A stretch of DNA of 64,000 nucleotides from Trileptium ribeirensis (GCA_030248225.1 JASANE010000115.1:21852-85851); one strand, 5' to 3'; counted from the first letter of the stretch, positions 41,724-54,734 are shown. The notes: generated by a model not told the origin, from the letters alone. Numbers and translations: made by a program.

Positions 41724-44700
41724 TTAAACATCAATATCAATATTCATAAGCAAATCATCATCATTACTATTAGACAAATCCTGTAACAATTCAATAAAGT
41801 GTTCATCATTAACTGTATACGTTTTGCAATGTCCATATACATACGAAGAAATACCGTCGTTCAATATATACCGTTTATCGTCATATGCAGATAAGCTCGT
41901 CTTATTAAGTGTCACTGTATTTAATACATGTTTGTCACTACGTATTATATTCATTTTGTTCTTCATGTTACTACCACTGAATAAAATGTCATAATAGTCC
42001 CGGTGATGAATATCTTTCTTTACAACACCCTTCTTTACTCCCTTTGCCCGTTTCTTTTCCATACCTCCACATTTAATACTGTAAATTTTCGATCGGAGTC
42101 CAACAAATTCATCGATGGGTTTACCAATAGTCTCATCTTTCATTTTAAAAGGACTTTCTTGTTATTGTTGAAAATAGGGGGTGATCTGTGGGGTAATCGC
42201 TGGAATCGAAGAAAGATGAATTTACTACCATATCGTCGTAAATGTCTTTAGTTTCAACCGAATAACATAATGAATCCGTATCCGTAAATAACAGTTTACA
42301 TTTATTACCATACAATGATCTCATATAATTGTAATGGAAGTTGTACATTAGCGACTTTGACAGTTCCAAAACCGTAAACCCAACATAAATGGGTTTACAC
42401 AGTTTGACAGTTTTGCGCTGCATTTTAACCGCAACGAGGCTCTCGCTGAAGATGGAGGACATGGAGTAACGGGGTTCGCCACCAACATTTCAAATTTCCG
42501 TTCGTTGGTTGTAAGTTTAATATCTACATAAGCTCGCACGTTCTCCATGGTCTTACTGAATACAGCGTTATTGAGCAGTTTATACAAGTCTTTCTCAAAG
42601 TCACTATTTGCCTTCTTTCTCATCTCGGTATTAAACATTATATAAGGTTCCATCCATTCAGACTGATGGAAAGAGATGACTGTGGACGTTTTTAAGTTCT
42701 AAACCGAGGGAAAGGTGTTGCTGAAGGTTGCGAATATGAACTATATATCGCCGTTTATCGTATATATTTGGAGCCAATTGCTCAACTGGTGCAGAACGAT
42801 CTTGTTTGATCGCACAATAATAAGGGGATAACATTGAATCGGTAATCTTTATTCGTTCAGGTGCTAATGGGTAATCATTATCAAGTTCGTGGAGATAATA
42901 TGGATAATTTAAGCCCACTTCCAGGATATATACAACGTCACCATTTCGGTTGATAGAAGAACAATCGATTAAATTGATTTGAGCATGGGAAAGCCATTTG
43001 AAGTTGTTGAAGGTAAGTTTCTGTACCATCGACCACCCATATAAATTGTTTGCATCGAGATACCCTATATAGTTGATGAGTTCTGCAGTGTTGTAACTGC
43101 CAACGTATGGGTTGTTCGCTTTTGCATAGCGGTGGGAGATTACAGATACGCCGCCTCGAATTCCATCTTCGAAGAATGTGTACATATCGGGGTCGGAGAT
43201 GAGATCCAGCTTGACGCCTACCTTCATAAGACAAGCATCCCACGCGAAGCTGGAGAGTGTGATGTAGTGAATAGGGTCTAGCCGGAATTTATCTAAACAA
43301 AACAAACGAAAGTTTTCAAAGACGTCACGAAGTAGTAGAACGTCGGTTTTGAGGTATAGATCGTGGTATTGACCCAGGTTCTGAACGTTTATTTGCCTCC
43401 AAACAGCTGGTGCTTGGTGGTAATCTTTGCCACCAATACCACTTTCGGCGAGACTAGAATAAAAGTCTTGTTGAGGGGGTAACGCTGTTTCGTTGAAGCG
43501 GTCAGCGGAGTCCATATATTCATAAGGGTATATACCCTTACGCAGCATTTAATTCAATTTATCTCCGAATACGTGCTTCATAGCTTGAAATTGATCGACT
43601 CTGGTCTTTTTCAGATTGTCGACTAACGTTTGAAGAGATGATGGAAGAAACTGGATGCTGTCTATAAAACGAATCTTCCACCCAACTTCGTCTTCAGCGA
43701 CATCATCGTTTCCCAGTATGAAATCGATGCCGTCACCGTTTTCATCCCAGCAGTCGTCATCATCATCCACATCCTCATCCGCTTCATCCATTATAAATGG
43801 TTTACTAGCTTTCTTTGATTTCCGTTTGATGGAACATGTCATATAATCCTCCATCCCTTTCGCGATACATTCAATTTCAAGACCCTTTTGCTTACATATT
43901 ATACTGAGTTCTTGCATTATAAGATGTCCATCATATCTGCGTAAATTATGAAATAATACAGTTATATCCCGAGTAAATCGATATTCAATGTTACATCGCA
44001 GGTGTGCTGCACCTCTGTAGCGACCACAAAGGTGACAATGATCGCGCGCTTTATCGTCAGAATCCATAGTTTTATTACATAAATAACATGCTGTTGCAGC
44101 CTCAAATCCAGCTTGTTCAGTATCAGACAAGTTGAGGGGTTTATGAGGTATCTTTTGATATTGTTCACGTAGTTATATTACATTATTAAGGAAATGTTTA
44201 ACAGTATTGTCTCCGCGATATATTGTTGGTTCACCGATTTCTACTTTATCATTGCAACAGCCAAAGCAGTCGATAAGTCCATAACGACAGGGAGTGTGAC
44301 GTTGGACAGGGTTAACGTACGAAGTGAATGTTAACGGTTCATAGGTGGGAACTTTTTCGAGGATACACTCGAAATCAGCATAAATTACATAAGGGGCTCG
44401 TTGCGTTCGTTGAATGTTTGCGAAATGAAGCGTTGAATTGGATGGTGGTGTTTGGATTCGGGATGGTTGATGATGTCGACATCGTTGCAGATGTTCGTCG
44501 TGTTTAGCTTTAGTGTAGCACGGAACGAGACATTTATCGCAAAAATACTGCTTACCTTTATCACGACGTTGGTTATGTAGCAACGAATCCAAATTGCGAA
44601 CCAGACACGAATGTCCTTTATACAGGAGCAGATGGATGTATTGTGGACGAAGTGATTTCGATATATACAGCGGGTAAATTACGCCGTCTTCCAGTCCGTA

Positions 44701-45756
44701 TACATTAATAGAAATATTGTTTTGTCGTTCGAACCGGGGTATATCTTTAAGTTTAACAGGGTATTCAATGCCGTTCATATCAAGTTCATTAATATATTGT
44801 TCATAGTTCGATACCCTCTCAGCGTGTTGATTACGATTCATTGCATGCAATGTCGCCAATATCGACCATAAGAAGCATTTATTGTCATTGCTTTGGATAT
44901 AGAGGGCCGCATGCTTGTTGTGGATCGATTTTGGGAGTTGAACATATTAGGACGGATGCAATGGTTGATATTTGCCGATGTGTACATTAGCTTGTTGGAC
45001 GTCTTGAAGCATCCATCCAGATCCCATGCGTTGAAAATCGTCCAATTTATTTTTAAGTTCTTTAAATAAATATGAAAGTTCGGAGTCAATATTACTCCCA
45101 CGTAAGATTACGTGGGATTTGGTGTTGACGTGTGCAGTCATTTGTGCACCGTCAAGCTTGCGTAACATACATTTAACGGATATCCATAGTTTGACGCCGC
45201 GCTTTAGATGGTTGTTGATGACCTGTTCCAGCATATGACGTGATTGCTGCAGGAAGCTGGATAGATCATTGATGGGGTTGTTGGGTATTAGATAATAACT
45301 GATCAGATACCCTTTGAACACTTTGATCCATTGTCGTAGGGTGATGTTGTCAGATTGACCGACAATGGAGGATTGTTGTTGTTGGGCTGCATCGATGATG
45401 TCTTGTGCCATCTGATGCAACTGAAAGAGATGTTTTGCATCAGATGTTTCTGTGATTGCAGAGTTCGTCGGTTCTTGGTTCATGATCGTCGACGATTGGT
45501 GAACAGTTAATGGTTGAGTTTTCACAGTCGTTGAAGTTGGTTGTTGAACTGATGGTATTGGGTGGGGTTGTAGATAGTTTGACTGTCGCACTTTACAGTG
45601 TTTCTTTTGATGCCTTGTAAGATCGTCTTGACGCGAAAATACTTTTCCACATTGCTCGCACCAATTCAATTGTAAGTTATGAATTGTACTAATATGACAT
45701 ATTAAATGATCGCGTGTAGTAAACCTTTTACTGCATTTATTACACTTGAGTGCCAT
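41724..45756 (-). pseudogene. polB: Polinton protein-primed DNA polymerase B with N-terminal zinc fingers, broken
   Basis: This enzyme would replicate the element from a protein primer. Reading order: two C2H2 fingers (45756 on), a GSGWMLQDV region, KCFLWSILA, ExoI-like YVIYADFECIL, ExoII-like FHNLRRYDGHLI, YHDLYLKTDVLLL, motif A YLDANNLYGWSM, motif B KLLNNAVFSKTMENVR and motif C FTDTDS. In-frame TAA codons fall near 44949, 44175 and 43551, and register changes near 42657 and 42450. The total of ~1340 codons is normal. Decay prevents a functional product. Confidence 0.9.
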
Positions 45757-45809
45757 TTCTTTTAAGAGATTTCTAAAATAGTTCTTAATAAAGGTAATAA
45801 GCGAACATT

Positions 45810-45967
45810 ATGTTTGGTAAAATAAAACAAGTGGTTCAAAAATCATTGGAATCGAAAGAAATGGTAGCATTAAGAAGATATTAGTAGAAAACCCAGCCGT
45901 GCTAGCTTATGCAACCATTAAACTAATAGTTGAAAAGTTATTAAAGTATAAATTATCAGCTATGTAA
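45810..45967 (+). pseudogene. Small divergent Polinton ORF, frameshifted
   Basis: An ATG 54 bases upstream of, and divergent from, the PolB start opens MFGKIKQVVQKSLESKEMVA. After a register change near 45875 it continues through VENPAVLAYATIKLIVEKLL to TAA at 45965-45967. Both parts look amphipathic-helical, which argues for one ~52-residue protein. The function is unknown. Confidence 0.4.
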
Positions 45968-46290
45968 CATAACTTTATTTAAATAGTAGAAATGAAATAA
46001 GCATATCATAAAACCTATAAGTATAAATTTTTACTACTTTATGACTATTTGTTGAAAGGTTATTGAAGTATAAATCATTAGCTATGTAACCATAGCTTAT
46101 TAGCCATGTATTAATGTAACCTTAATAGCCAACGTATCTTATTTTAAGTATCAATAACGAAATAAGTGTATCAGAAAACTTATTATGATTTTTGACTACT
46201 TTATAACTATTAGTAGAAAAGCTATTAAATTACAATTTATAAATTATTAGCTATGTAATTATTGTCTATTAGCTATGTAATAATGTACAT
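45930..46290. repeat. Imperfect tandem repeat (~121 and ~161-bp units)
   Basis: GTTGAAAAGTTATTAAAGTATAAAT...AGCTATGTAA at 45930 recurs at 46051 and, more diverged, at 46212. The first unit overlaps the end of the small ORF. Confidence 0.7.
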
Positions 46291-46709
46291 ATAAATATTA
46301 CAACGTGAAAGAGCACATCTAAATACCTAAAAAATAGGACTTTTTGTAATTTTATGATATACATTTAGAAAAATATTCGCACATAGTATATACTTATTAT
46401 GTAATTTACATAGATATAAGCATTATATGAAAGAACTTGTTCGGAAACCTACAATTATGAAGTTTGGTAACTTTCCGAAATATCTATGCAAATCAATTTT
46501 GGTTACAGTCCCTTTTAAACTAAAACTTTCTATGTAAATTAAACATGTGATGTGTCTATGTCTAAGTGGAATAGAAAATAGCGACGCCACATCATAATTT
46601 ATACTCCCATTAATTTACATCAGGTGCGTTTGAGTTATCACTAAATCACAAAATGGAACGTTCGGTTTCTTTTTGATTTTTCTGCTATCGCTTAGGTGCA
46701 ATAATAGCG

Positions 46710-47003
46710 TTGTCTGATCATTACCTTTTGGGTCATTCCAGACCCACCAAAACTAAACAGAGTTGGTTCCTTAATCCGTTGTTCACTGTCATTACAATGA
46801 AGGAAAGTGCTATAATGGTAACTTCAAGTTTTGGACGTAATACACGTAGGGTTTTCTTCGGAAAATTTAACACGCCGGTCGGGGTTCGTGGATTCCGTAA
46901 TACCCTAGAGCAAAATGTTGTTATAATAGTAAAGAACCATATAGTAGAAACAGGTTTTGTTGTATCGTCAGAAGAAGAACTCAAGCAAGAATTTTATAAA
47001 TAA
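46710..47003 (+). CDS. 97-codon Polinton ORF, unknown
   Basis: Open frame with FFGKFNTPVGVRGFRN and a charged end (SSEEELKQEFYK), between PolB and the right end of the element. No family recognised, and the opposite strand is also open, so coding status is uncertain. Confidence 0.3.
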   Translation: MSDHYLLGHSRPTKTKQSWFLNPLFTVITMKESAIMVTSSFGRNTRRVFFGKFNTPVGVRGFRNTLEQNVVIIVKNHIVETGFVVSSEEELKQEFYK

Positions 47004-48135
47004 ATTAGACAGGTGGGTATCAATACTGTATGATGTTCAGATAAGTGGTTCATATTGATAACTGTACTGAAATATTTTATTATATCGAGCTGTGGTTATT
47101 GAAATCATTACAGAGTTGCACAGATATACTCTAATATCTAACAGTCTAAGATATTATGATTTTATGTCATAACTATATAAGGTATAACTATATTATATTG
47201 TACTATGAAGCTTAAATTACATATTGAAATCTAAATTATATTAAATTTATATATTACTTATAGCACCGCAGATGTCGAGTGGAAAAAATGATCAACGTGG
47301 AAAAAGAATCGAGTTAATTTCGAAACATTAAATTTTCGTGTACCGTGTTAATGTAAATAATATAAATAATTGAAGGAAACTGTAAATAATTGAGAAAAAT
47401 GTAGATAAATGTGTACAATATTGTTAAATAGTGTAAATATATAAACGCCATACAATAATGTGTCCAATTCCTATATACAATCGTTCGAAGTGTAAAAATG
47501 TAACTTATCGAACAATGTGCGTATTGTGTTGTTTGTATATATGGTGTGTGTCGTGTTAAAAGTGTTGTATTATTATTACTCATCTGTGATGTTACCCAAC
47601 AACCAACACACCACACTATGCTTTGACCAACCGCATATCGGTCTGTATGCATAGTAATGATTAAAAGAATAAGCCTCTCCATAATGCTATTCATCGTTAT
47701 GATGTCATGGTTCAAAATTAGCTTTTGGAACCCGTACATACCAACATATTGATGGAATCATCTTTAACCACAGAAAAGTTGGTATAGTTGTTCCATTCAT
47801 ATTTTACCACACATAAACCACTTTTCATTTTTTATTAATGTGACATCATAGTTTCAATGTCTCTTCGTAGTATGACTTGATGTGGTTGTAGAACCTTTAT
47901 AGATAAATATATATGTATGACTAATCTGTCTGTGCCACAATTGTGTGTCGGCTCCTTTGACTTTATATGGGATTTGTGACGAACAACATCTAAATGGAGT
48001 TTGGTTTTGAATCATTAATGATTTGTAGATGGTTTCAGTTAGCTATTAAAACAAAGATATATTAAAGAAACCTATTAATGAATCATAATAATCAAACACG
48101 CCACCATATGGATATGTGGAGGCGCATAGTTGGCC
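47004..48135. other. AT-rich right end of Polinton, no gene seen
   Basis: Low-complexity AT-rich sequence. A minus-strand frame at 47314-47739 has skewed composition and no domain; I do not call it a gene. Confidence 0.5.
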
Positions 48136-48200
48136 ATATGTCCACCTCACTCACCCCCACATATGTGGGGGAGGGGCAAAACTCATATTTTCTATCTACT
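48136..48200 (-). repeat. Polinton right terminal inverted repeat
   Basis: Inverse of 6396-6460, ending TTTTCTATCTACT at 48200. It holds a CCCCCACATATGTGGGGG palindrome. Old-LTR sequence resumes immediately after. Confidence 0.8.
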
Positions 48201-48321
48201 TACAGGTCTACTCAATGTCCGGACAACTCACTTGGAACACGAAATTCTACCCCTTTTGACACCTAAAACGGCCTCTAACAGGCCAACTATTGTACATACA
48301 CTAAAATTTCTTTTCTTATCC

Positions 48322-48370
48322 GTAGGCGGCCTGCCAGAGCATAGACCTGATCCCGCGCTCGGCCGCCTAC
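48322..48370 (+). promoter_or_regulatory. Conserved 49-nt hairpin, copy 3
   Basis: Perfect outer stem GTAGGCGGCC / GGCCGCCTAC. Position 8, mismatched in copies 1 and 2, is a G-C pair here. Confidence 0.7.
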
Positions 48371-48706
48371 TCCTCTCTGCGTGACTCTTAAGGGGTCGGG
48401 GCACTGGTATATTCTTCTCCTTCAACAAACTTTAGTTTACTAACTTTTTTAGTTGTGTACATTTGCTCGCAACTAGAGCAACAGGCCCTGCTAACGGGCA
48501 TTAATATTTTCGACTAACGGGGTTTTGTATGTAGCACTATTTTTAAAGATTTGCTGTTATGTTTGCCAACACATCATTTTTCCTTTAATGTTTGAGCCGT
48601 TGTCGATACTTATATGCACATATAGGCTTGTTTCGGATTTTGAAATTTAACTTTTGGAGATCAGCCAGGATACTAAAGGGTGAAAAGCAAGAGGGTAGGC
48701 GCTGAG

Positions 48707-48713
48707 TATAAAG
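48707..48713 (+). promoter_or_regulatory. TATA box of old LTR-2
   Basis: TATAAAG in the same relative place as 8944, preceded by gctgag as in the other LTRs (agctgagag). Confidence 0.55.
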
Positions 48714-49388
48714 GTAGACTGACCGATGCAGCCACGTAGCCAGTCCAGGTCTACACTCTTGAAATTTGGACTTTGTGTTTGGCTGTTGTCGCCGTTTTAC
48801 TTTTACTCTTTGGTTTTGGAATTCTAGTTCGAAGTTTTCCCAGGTGGCTTGTCGCCCTGCAGCCACGATGGAGGTCCTTCCTGATCATACGTTTTCTTGT
48901 AATTTTTAAAATCGTAGTGGGCCGCCCTTGCGGGTGCAAGAGTGTCCAGACGATACTCCGCGCTTCCGTAATCGTATGGGCCGGAGGAAATTCAAGTAGA
49001 CACACTAAAATAATCAACCCCACCACGAACTCCACTTTTCCGCCCGCTCATCGGGCCGATTTTTGCTATCAAGGCTCGGGGGTGGAAAAATATAGTAATA
49101 AGCAATGTGACGGAGATTTTGTGGAGTAGAACAAATAAGAGAGAAAAAGGGAAAGGGAAGGTTACAGGGACACAGGATGAGAGAAAGCTACTGAAGAGGA
49201 CCTGATAAATAGTGTAAACTTAATACTGTAGGATGTAAGTCGACGTGGAAACAGCCGCGATCGCAATCAACAAATAGGTAGTGTAGAATGTTCACCAGTT
49301 GAGCCAACCTAAATGCCGACTCTCGCCCTTATGAGATTTTCAACCAATTTGTAGTAGACCAACCATAACATAAAACGGACGCTCTCAC

Positions 49389-49404
49389 GCCGTGCAGCCA
49401 CGGC
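49389..49404 (+). promoter_or_regulatory. Short LTR hairpin, LTR-2 copy e
   Basis: GCCGTG and CACGGC arms around CAGC, preceded by gctctcac. Confidence 0.55.
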
Positions 49405-49829
49405 AGGGAGCCCCGCGGATTTTTAAGAATAAGCTGAGGGCCTCTGCGTTTAAAGTGGGCAAGTTGGCACGCTACAGGACAACAGACAGCCCTCCCTTCC
49501 AACTAAACATTCTTCAAAGGCGCCACTGGAGGATCGCAATTCATTTAATTGTGGTTTTGGTCAACAGAAAAAAAATTTGGGTTATCATGGGTTGGGAATG
49601 CGCGGGTGGCTTCAGGTTGGACAAACAAGTATTAAGCGAAATGAAGACTGGAGAGGTCCACAGGAACCAAAGACAGACGTGGTCAATTGCAAACTCGGTC
49701 GTGAGAAATTTTTAACTATTCAACGATAGGAGCCTTCGATGAAGCTACCCCAAAGTTAGACATGCCCTCGTGAGTGTTTTCGTCGACTAAATCGAAATCC
49801 ACATACAAAACTCGGTCGAGTGCTCTCAC

Positions 49830-49845
49830 ACTGTGCGGACACAGT
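49830..49845 (+). promoter_or_regulatory. Short LTR hairpin, LTR-2 copy f
   Basis: ACTGTG and CACAGT arms around CGGA, preceded by gctctcac. Two pairs differ from copy e on both strands, so pairing is kept. Confidence 0.6.
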
Positions 49846-50320
49846 TGGGAGTATCGTCTCATTTTGGAGAGATAGTAACTTCGGTTGGGTAGACCCGGAC
49901 ATTCCAATGCGGAGTGACGTGTCGCAACCCTTCGGATGTTATTACAGACCCCCTATCTCCCTATTGGTGCTCCATCGGGAAAGGAAGCTTTCAAGACTTA
50001 TTGAATGCAAAAATTTGCTATTCGAGGATTTCTTTTCCTATAATTTGCTAGTTAGGGAGCGTGATGGCAATCACGTATCGATCGGAGTTTTGCAAATGAC
50101 CCCGGACTTGAAGAGGATGCAGTGTTGCCCAGAGGGGCTTAAAATCGTGCGGACGAAGAACGAGGTGGAGTCAGCCGCAACTTTTATAGTTTAGTTCAGC
50201 TTAAACGTTCACCGAGACCACGTTCTTGTAGTCGAGTCATTGCCCTCATGATATCGTAAAAGTAGCACGGTTACTCCAGCCTAATCAAAATGTCTAAATT
50301 TTTTAGGCTTAGACTATCAC

Positions 50321-50336
50321 GCCGTGCAGTCACGAT
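50321..50336 (+). promoter_or_regulatory. Short LTR hairpin, LTR-2 copy g
   Basis: CGTG / CACG core around CAGT, preceded by ctatcac; the outer pairs are lost. Confidence 0.45.
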
Positions 50337-51564
50337 AGGGAACCCTCGTCGGAACTTCACTTTTAACATCGGATACTAAGGAAGGCAGGCAACGTCGTCC
50401 TGTATCCGTCAGACGCGGCATTGGCCTCCCGGTCACGGTAAACCCACTAGCTCTCCACACAGTCTCGGTGTAAATTATTTTCTTAGTATAAAACAGAAAT
50501 TTAATTCGTAGTAGTAGCAGGATGTTCGCAGGTCACTCCAAGCTCCGTGAAATGATGCAAAATGTGAACGTGAAGAGTGGACGGGCACATGAGCGACGGT
50601 TAATAGGATGGTTAATCGCTAGTGTGTCGTTGGATATTTATATTGGGGTATGTAAAACAGGACGATGAAATCCGGGGGTGGGAGTTCAGTTTTCGCTAAG
50701 TGAATAGGGTGATTGGCGTTGGCAGGAACTCACATCGCGAGTAAAGTTTTGCTCCATGGAACCATGTATCATCTCAATATGTAATGGTATATCATCAAAG
50801 TGCATATGTATCTCACTTAAAATAATATATGGTTGAAGTGTCTGTTATATCTCTATGCGATAGGTAGTTTTGTCAGGAAGTAATAATAGAAAATGTAGGT
50901 CCAATTTATCAGGTTAGAATAACGCAACTGAACGGCAGCTCAGTTATAAAAAGTCATAAGCAGTTCATATCTCACTCAGAAAATAGCACGCGAAATCAAT
51001 ATTTGGTTACGGCACAGGGACTTGCAGATCCAAGCTTGCCCTCATCCAGCGAATTTCTTATATTAAATATGGGCCCTGGGATCAACTCCAAGGTTCTCAC
51101 TAGCGTCATGTGTTACATGGGAATGCACGAAGTGGATCCATTGCGGAAACGGTCAGGCTAGACCGGCGCGTACGACATTAGGGCACAGCCGTTTCCGGCC
51201 ATGGTAATGCTGGGGAATGAAGGAAAGGCGTGTCAGTCTTAAGACCTGTGCGCAAGCTTAGGGGTTGAACCTCCCTTGGGGGACCGCCATACCACTGGAT
51301 ACGTGGGCCAGTATAGGGGCCAGGCCGAACACCCTGGTAAACCCGCCAGCAGCCTACTAAGCTAACCGGTTCCATTAGGCTAACTAGCGGTTCACCGGTG
51401 AGTCGGGGTAGTCGGGGTTGTCGGGGCACCCCTGCAGGGAATTGTGGTGCGTGCAGCTCGGTTCCCTTAGTGCCAGAAGTGGTCCTAGTTCTAGTACAAT
51501 CGAATTTCTAAAGACAGCGGTATGAATGTCGGCATATCAATAGCAATAATACGATTTAATTCAA

Positions 51565-54500
51565 AACTAAACAACAGTTCTGGCCCTAAGAAATCCCAGC
51601 TCCTCGCTGTGGTGCTCGGACGATCCCAGCTTCCTTGACTCCCCGTGAACCGATAGTTAACCTAAGGGAACCGGTTTGCTTAGTAGGCTCGCGGCGAATT
51701 TTCCAGCATGTTCGGCCTGGCCCACGTTTCTAGCAGTATGGAGGCCCCGGAGGGACAGTCACCCCCTAAGCCTGCTCACAGGCAATAAGGCTAACCTGGC
51801 TTTCCCTCATTCCCTGCATATTCCCATTTGTTTGCTGTCCTCAATTTCCATGCCCGTGTGTGTGGGCCCGCTTTTGGATACCCCGATGGTTCTAACCTAG
51901 GTTCTGTCACGAGAAGTGCAACGCCTTATCCGATTGCGCTTAGTAGAATAAGAATTGAAAATGAAAACCTATAGCTTCAGACATATATGTTTAAAGCGAA
52001 GCTGTTTCCTAAATGAAATTTCGACCACTTTTTAGTCCGGTGGCCCACGTTGCCGTACGATCCCAGTACCAGCCTACCGTGTTCTTTTGCTCTATGATGG
52101 ACTTAGTCTAACTTCGGCCTAACTTAACATATCAGTAGTATGTATCGCTTATAAACAAGAGTGAACACGTCAACATTTTATTCGCTTAAGCGCAAAAGAG
52201 ATAGGTATACACATCATAACCCAACAAACATTTATTTCATTAAGCAAACAAGGTACCTCGCAGGGCACCTAAGACCGAGGTACAAAGCGTGATGTGATTC
52301 TTTGTTGTGCTCGTCCCTGCCATATTGACACGTAAAATTCGATCCCCTCTCTTTTTCGTTGCATTCTATTTATGTGTCTCCAATATTATTGCGCGTTAGT
52401 TCACTGGTTATCGCTTTGACCATTACTCGTGCACTAGTCCAATCTTTTAAGTTGCACTTTTCACCAAATTAACAAAGCCTGGAGTCAAGTGCGCCAACCT
52501 TGCTATGCTCAGGGATCTCTGAACTGGGTTCCTATTCCGTAGAAGGAAAATGATTGACACCAAGACTAAGTGAGGAGCAAATGGGATTACTTAATCCAGA
52601 AGGGCAATGCCGCATCTCCTCGGTACAGGAAGATGTTGCCTGTCCTTCCTACTATCCGGGGTTAAAGGTTAAGTTCCGACTAGGACCCCTACCATAGCTG
52701 TACTGCTTGAAAATCTACGCCCTAATTTGATTTAGGCATTGAGGAGCGTGCTCCTTTTAAAATCTCACGAGGGCAGAGGCACGACTACAAGCGAGCGGCC
52801 TAGGTGATCTTTTGAATGCAACAAACTCCTTGAGTCTCAGCTGACTCTACCTCTTTCTCTTTCGTGTGATTATTTCTGTAGCATCTTAGAGCGATGCTAT
52901 GTCTACATCAGGTCTGTGGTCATTTACATAACTTGGACCGTTACGCGATTGCCAGCACGCTCCTCAACTGCCAATTTTGGAGAAGAGATATTGTTGATTT
53001 TTTGTATTTACAAAACTCAGAAAACTAGCTGTTTTGCTAGCATGTTTGGGGAGCTGGGAGGGCAGAGGGAATAACATCTGATGGGCTGTAGTACGTCACT
53101 TCGCGCTGAAGTGTCCGGGCCTGCCCAACAGAGGTAACCATCTCTCCAAAATACGACGAGGTTCCCTACCATGGACGCACGGCGTAAGAGTACCCGTCTA
53201 GACTTTTGTGAAGCGAGGTCAACTCAGTGATAAGAACTCTTACGAGGGCAGAATCTCAAAAATTTGCGGGCAGCTTCAGCAGAGGCCTCCTTGTTATTCT
53301 GTCGAATCATCGCTCCTCGACCCAATTCTCAAATGATCACGTCTGATTTTTAACCTATGTTGTCTATCGGACCCGGAGACACTCATGCGTAACCAGCCCA
53401 GGTCGACCCTATTGGCATTCTTATAATCGTAGTGCCTTGTAAACCCCAGTGGAGGTTATTGGGTAGAGAAAAAAAGGAGGGCTGTCCGTGATTCTGTAAC
53501 ATGCTCCTACGTCGACAGGCTCCCCGCTTATAGTTTTAAGTAGTTGTCTTTAAGATGATTAAAAAGCTCATAAGTACAGTTACCTTCTGCTTAGCCCCCT
53601 TTTTTCTTTATCCCCTTATCGGCCCCGTAACCGCAAGAAAGTTTAAAATTCAAAATTACAAATACATATTATATATACCTTATATGTAAACATAATCTAC
53701 TAAACTGTAAACAACAACTACGCCGATAACAACAGCCCATAGCGGGAAACCGTCACTTGGCCCATATATGAGGAAAAACAACGTACGCAGCGGACCGTAG
53801 CCGACGGGTGACCGCGAGAACAACATTAACCTCGCACTGGTCGGCTTGATGTTTTTTCAGCGAAGAATATATCAGCGCTCAGGGCGCTTGATTTAGATAA
53901 AAATTTTAGCACAATTTCGTTAATGCCAGGTTAATGGAAAGAAGTAGGATCAGATCTCAGCCCCGGTAGGCCTATTACAAGTTAAAATAAAATTTTAGGT
54001 ATACCTCATAGGTGGACTGTTAGGGGACTTTTAGGTGTCTAAAGTGGAGAGAATTTTCATGCATCAAGTGTGTTTTAGGGTCCTGCGTGGGTCGGCGGTG
54101 GTTGGCGGTCCCGGTTTTTGGTTGAACAAGAAATATAGTGACCTGTGGAGGCGTGGAGTCCAAAAATTCTGGGTTTTACATGTTTTGTAGTCATTTGAGG
54201 TTATAAAATAGGTGTTAAACGCCTAAACGAGGACCCTAAAGTGCTGACGAGTAAGGTTTCGGTGGCGCCAAATGCTAATTCTGAAGCCTTAGTAATCCCT
54301 AACAGCAATTGTGTAACCTTATTTTATCCTAGTTATACCTAACGCGCAAAATTTGAAAATTTAGATTACCCCTCTCTAAAACACTACACCCTTCAAATTT
54401 TTCAGAATTCTTTTCGCCCCTAATTTTAACTACACAAAATGTAACCATATATATACATCCAGCAATCATATTCCAACGTCTGCGTGGCAGGACCAGTCTC

Positions 54501-54600
54501 GTAGGGACCTAAATCGTTACGAAATGTCCCGGCCCAAATTTATGAGACTTCTGCACAGTGCACCGGATCCGTCCTGACACGCACATGAACAGCACACACA
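51565..54600 (-). mobile_element. Inverted old giant-family LTR (LTR-3)
   Basis: The minus strand is collinear with the giant LTR: end region at 51575-51820 (cagttctggccctaag, gttcggcctggcccacg), tacctcgcagggcac at 52254, a CCGTGCGTCCATGG-type hairpin at 53169-53183, the gcgctgatatattc block near 53880 and the aagtagg/ggcctac region near 53945-53975. The 54000-54300 block matches 8140-8420 inverted. The 5' end, near 54600, is approximate. It points tail-to-tail at LTR-2, about 65 bp away. Confidence 0.65.
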
Positions 54601-54734
54601 ACGACATCTAGAATATCGGGCGCACTTTAAACATCGAGTGTTTAAAGCCCAGGTTTTTTCTCAAAAGCAGGGACTTCCCCGGTGGTGGTCACCCTTTTAG
54701 TATGACCATTGAAAAATTATACTTCACTTTGCCG

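Larger units (their letters stand above)
6396..48200. mobile_element. Polinton/Maverick element, interrupted by the giant LTR retroelement
   Basis: Polintons are self-synthesising, virus-like DNA transposons of 15-20 kb. The ends begin AGTAGATAGAAAATATG at 6396, with its inverse ending at 48200. The element's own DNA is 6396-7666 plus 34164-48200, about 15.3 kb. It carries protein-primed PolB, a chromodomain integrase, packaging ATPase, double-jelly-roll capsid and a probable penton. The flanking hexamers CACAGA and TACAGG match at four of six positions, a possible eroded 6-bp target duplication. Almost every gene has stops or frameshifts, so this copy is dead. Confidence 0.85.
48201..51498 (+). 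mobile_element. Old giant-family LTR (LTR-2), right fragment
   Basis: It resumes the LTR sequence broken at 6395. Landmarks collinear with 8390-11777 are aaaacggcctctaacaggcc, the 49-nt hairpin, TATAAAGG at 48707, three covarying short hairpins, and the gggccaggccgaacaccctgg stretch. It ends TAGTACA at 51498. Divergence is much greater than between the LTRs of the giant retroelement. Confidence 0.8.

Noticed and set aside
47314..47739. 141-codon minus-strand frame with hydrophobic stretches
   Set aside because: AT-rich composition gives Ile/Tyr/Leu runs; no domain and no conserved motif.
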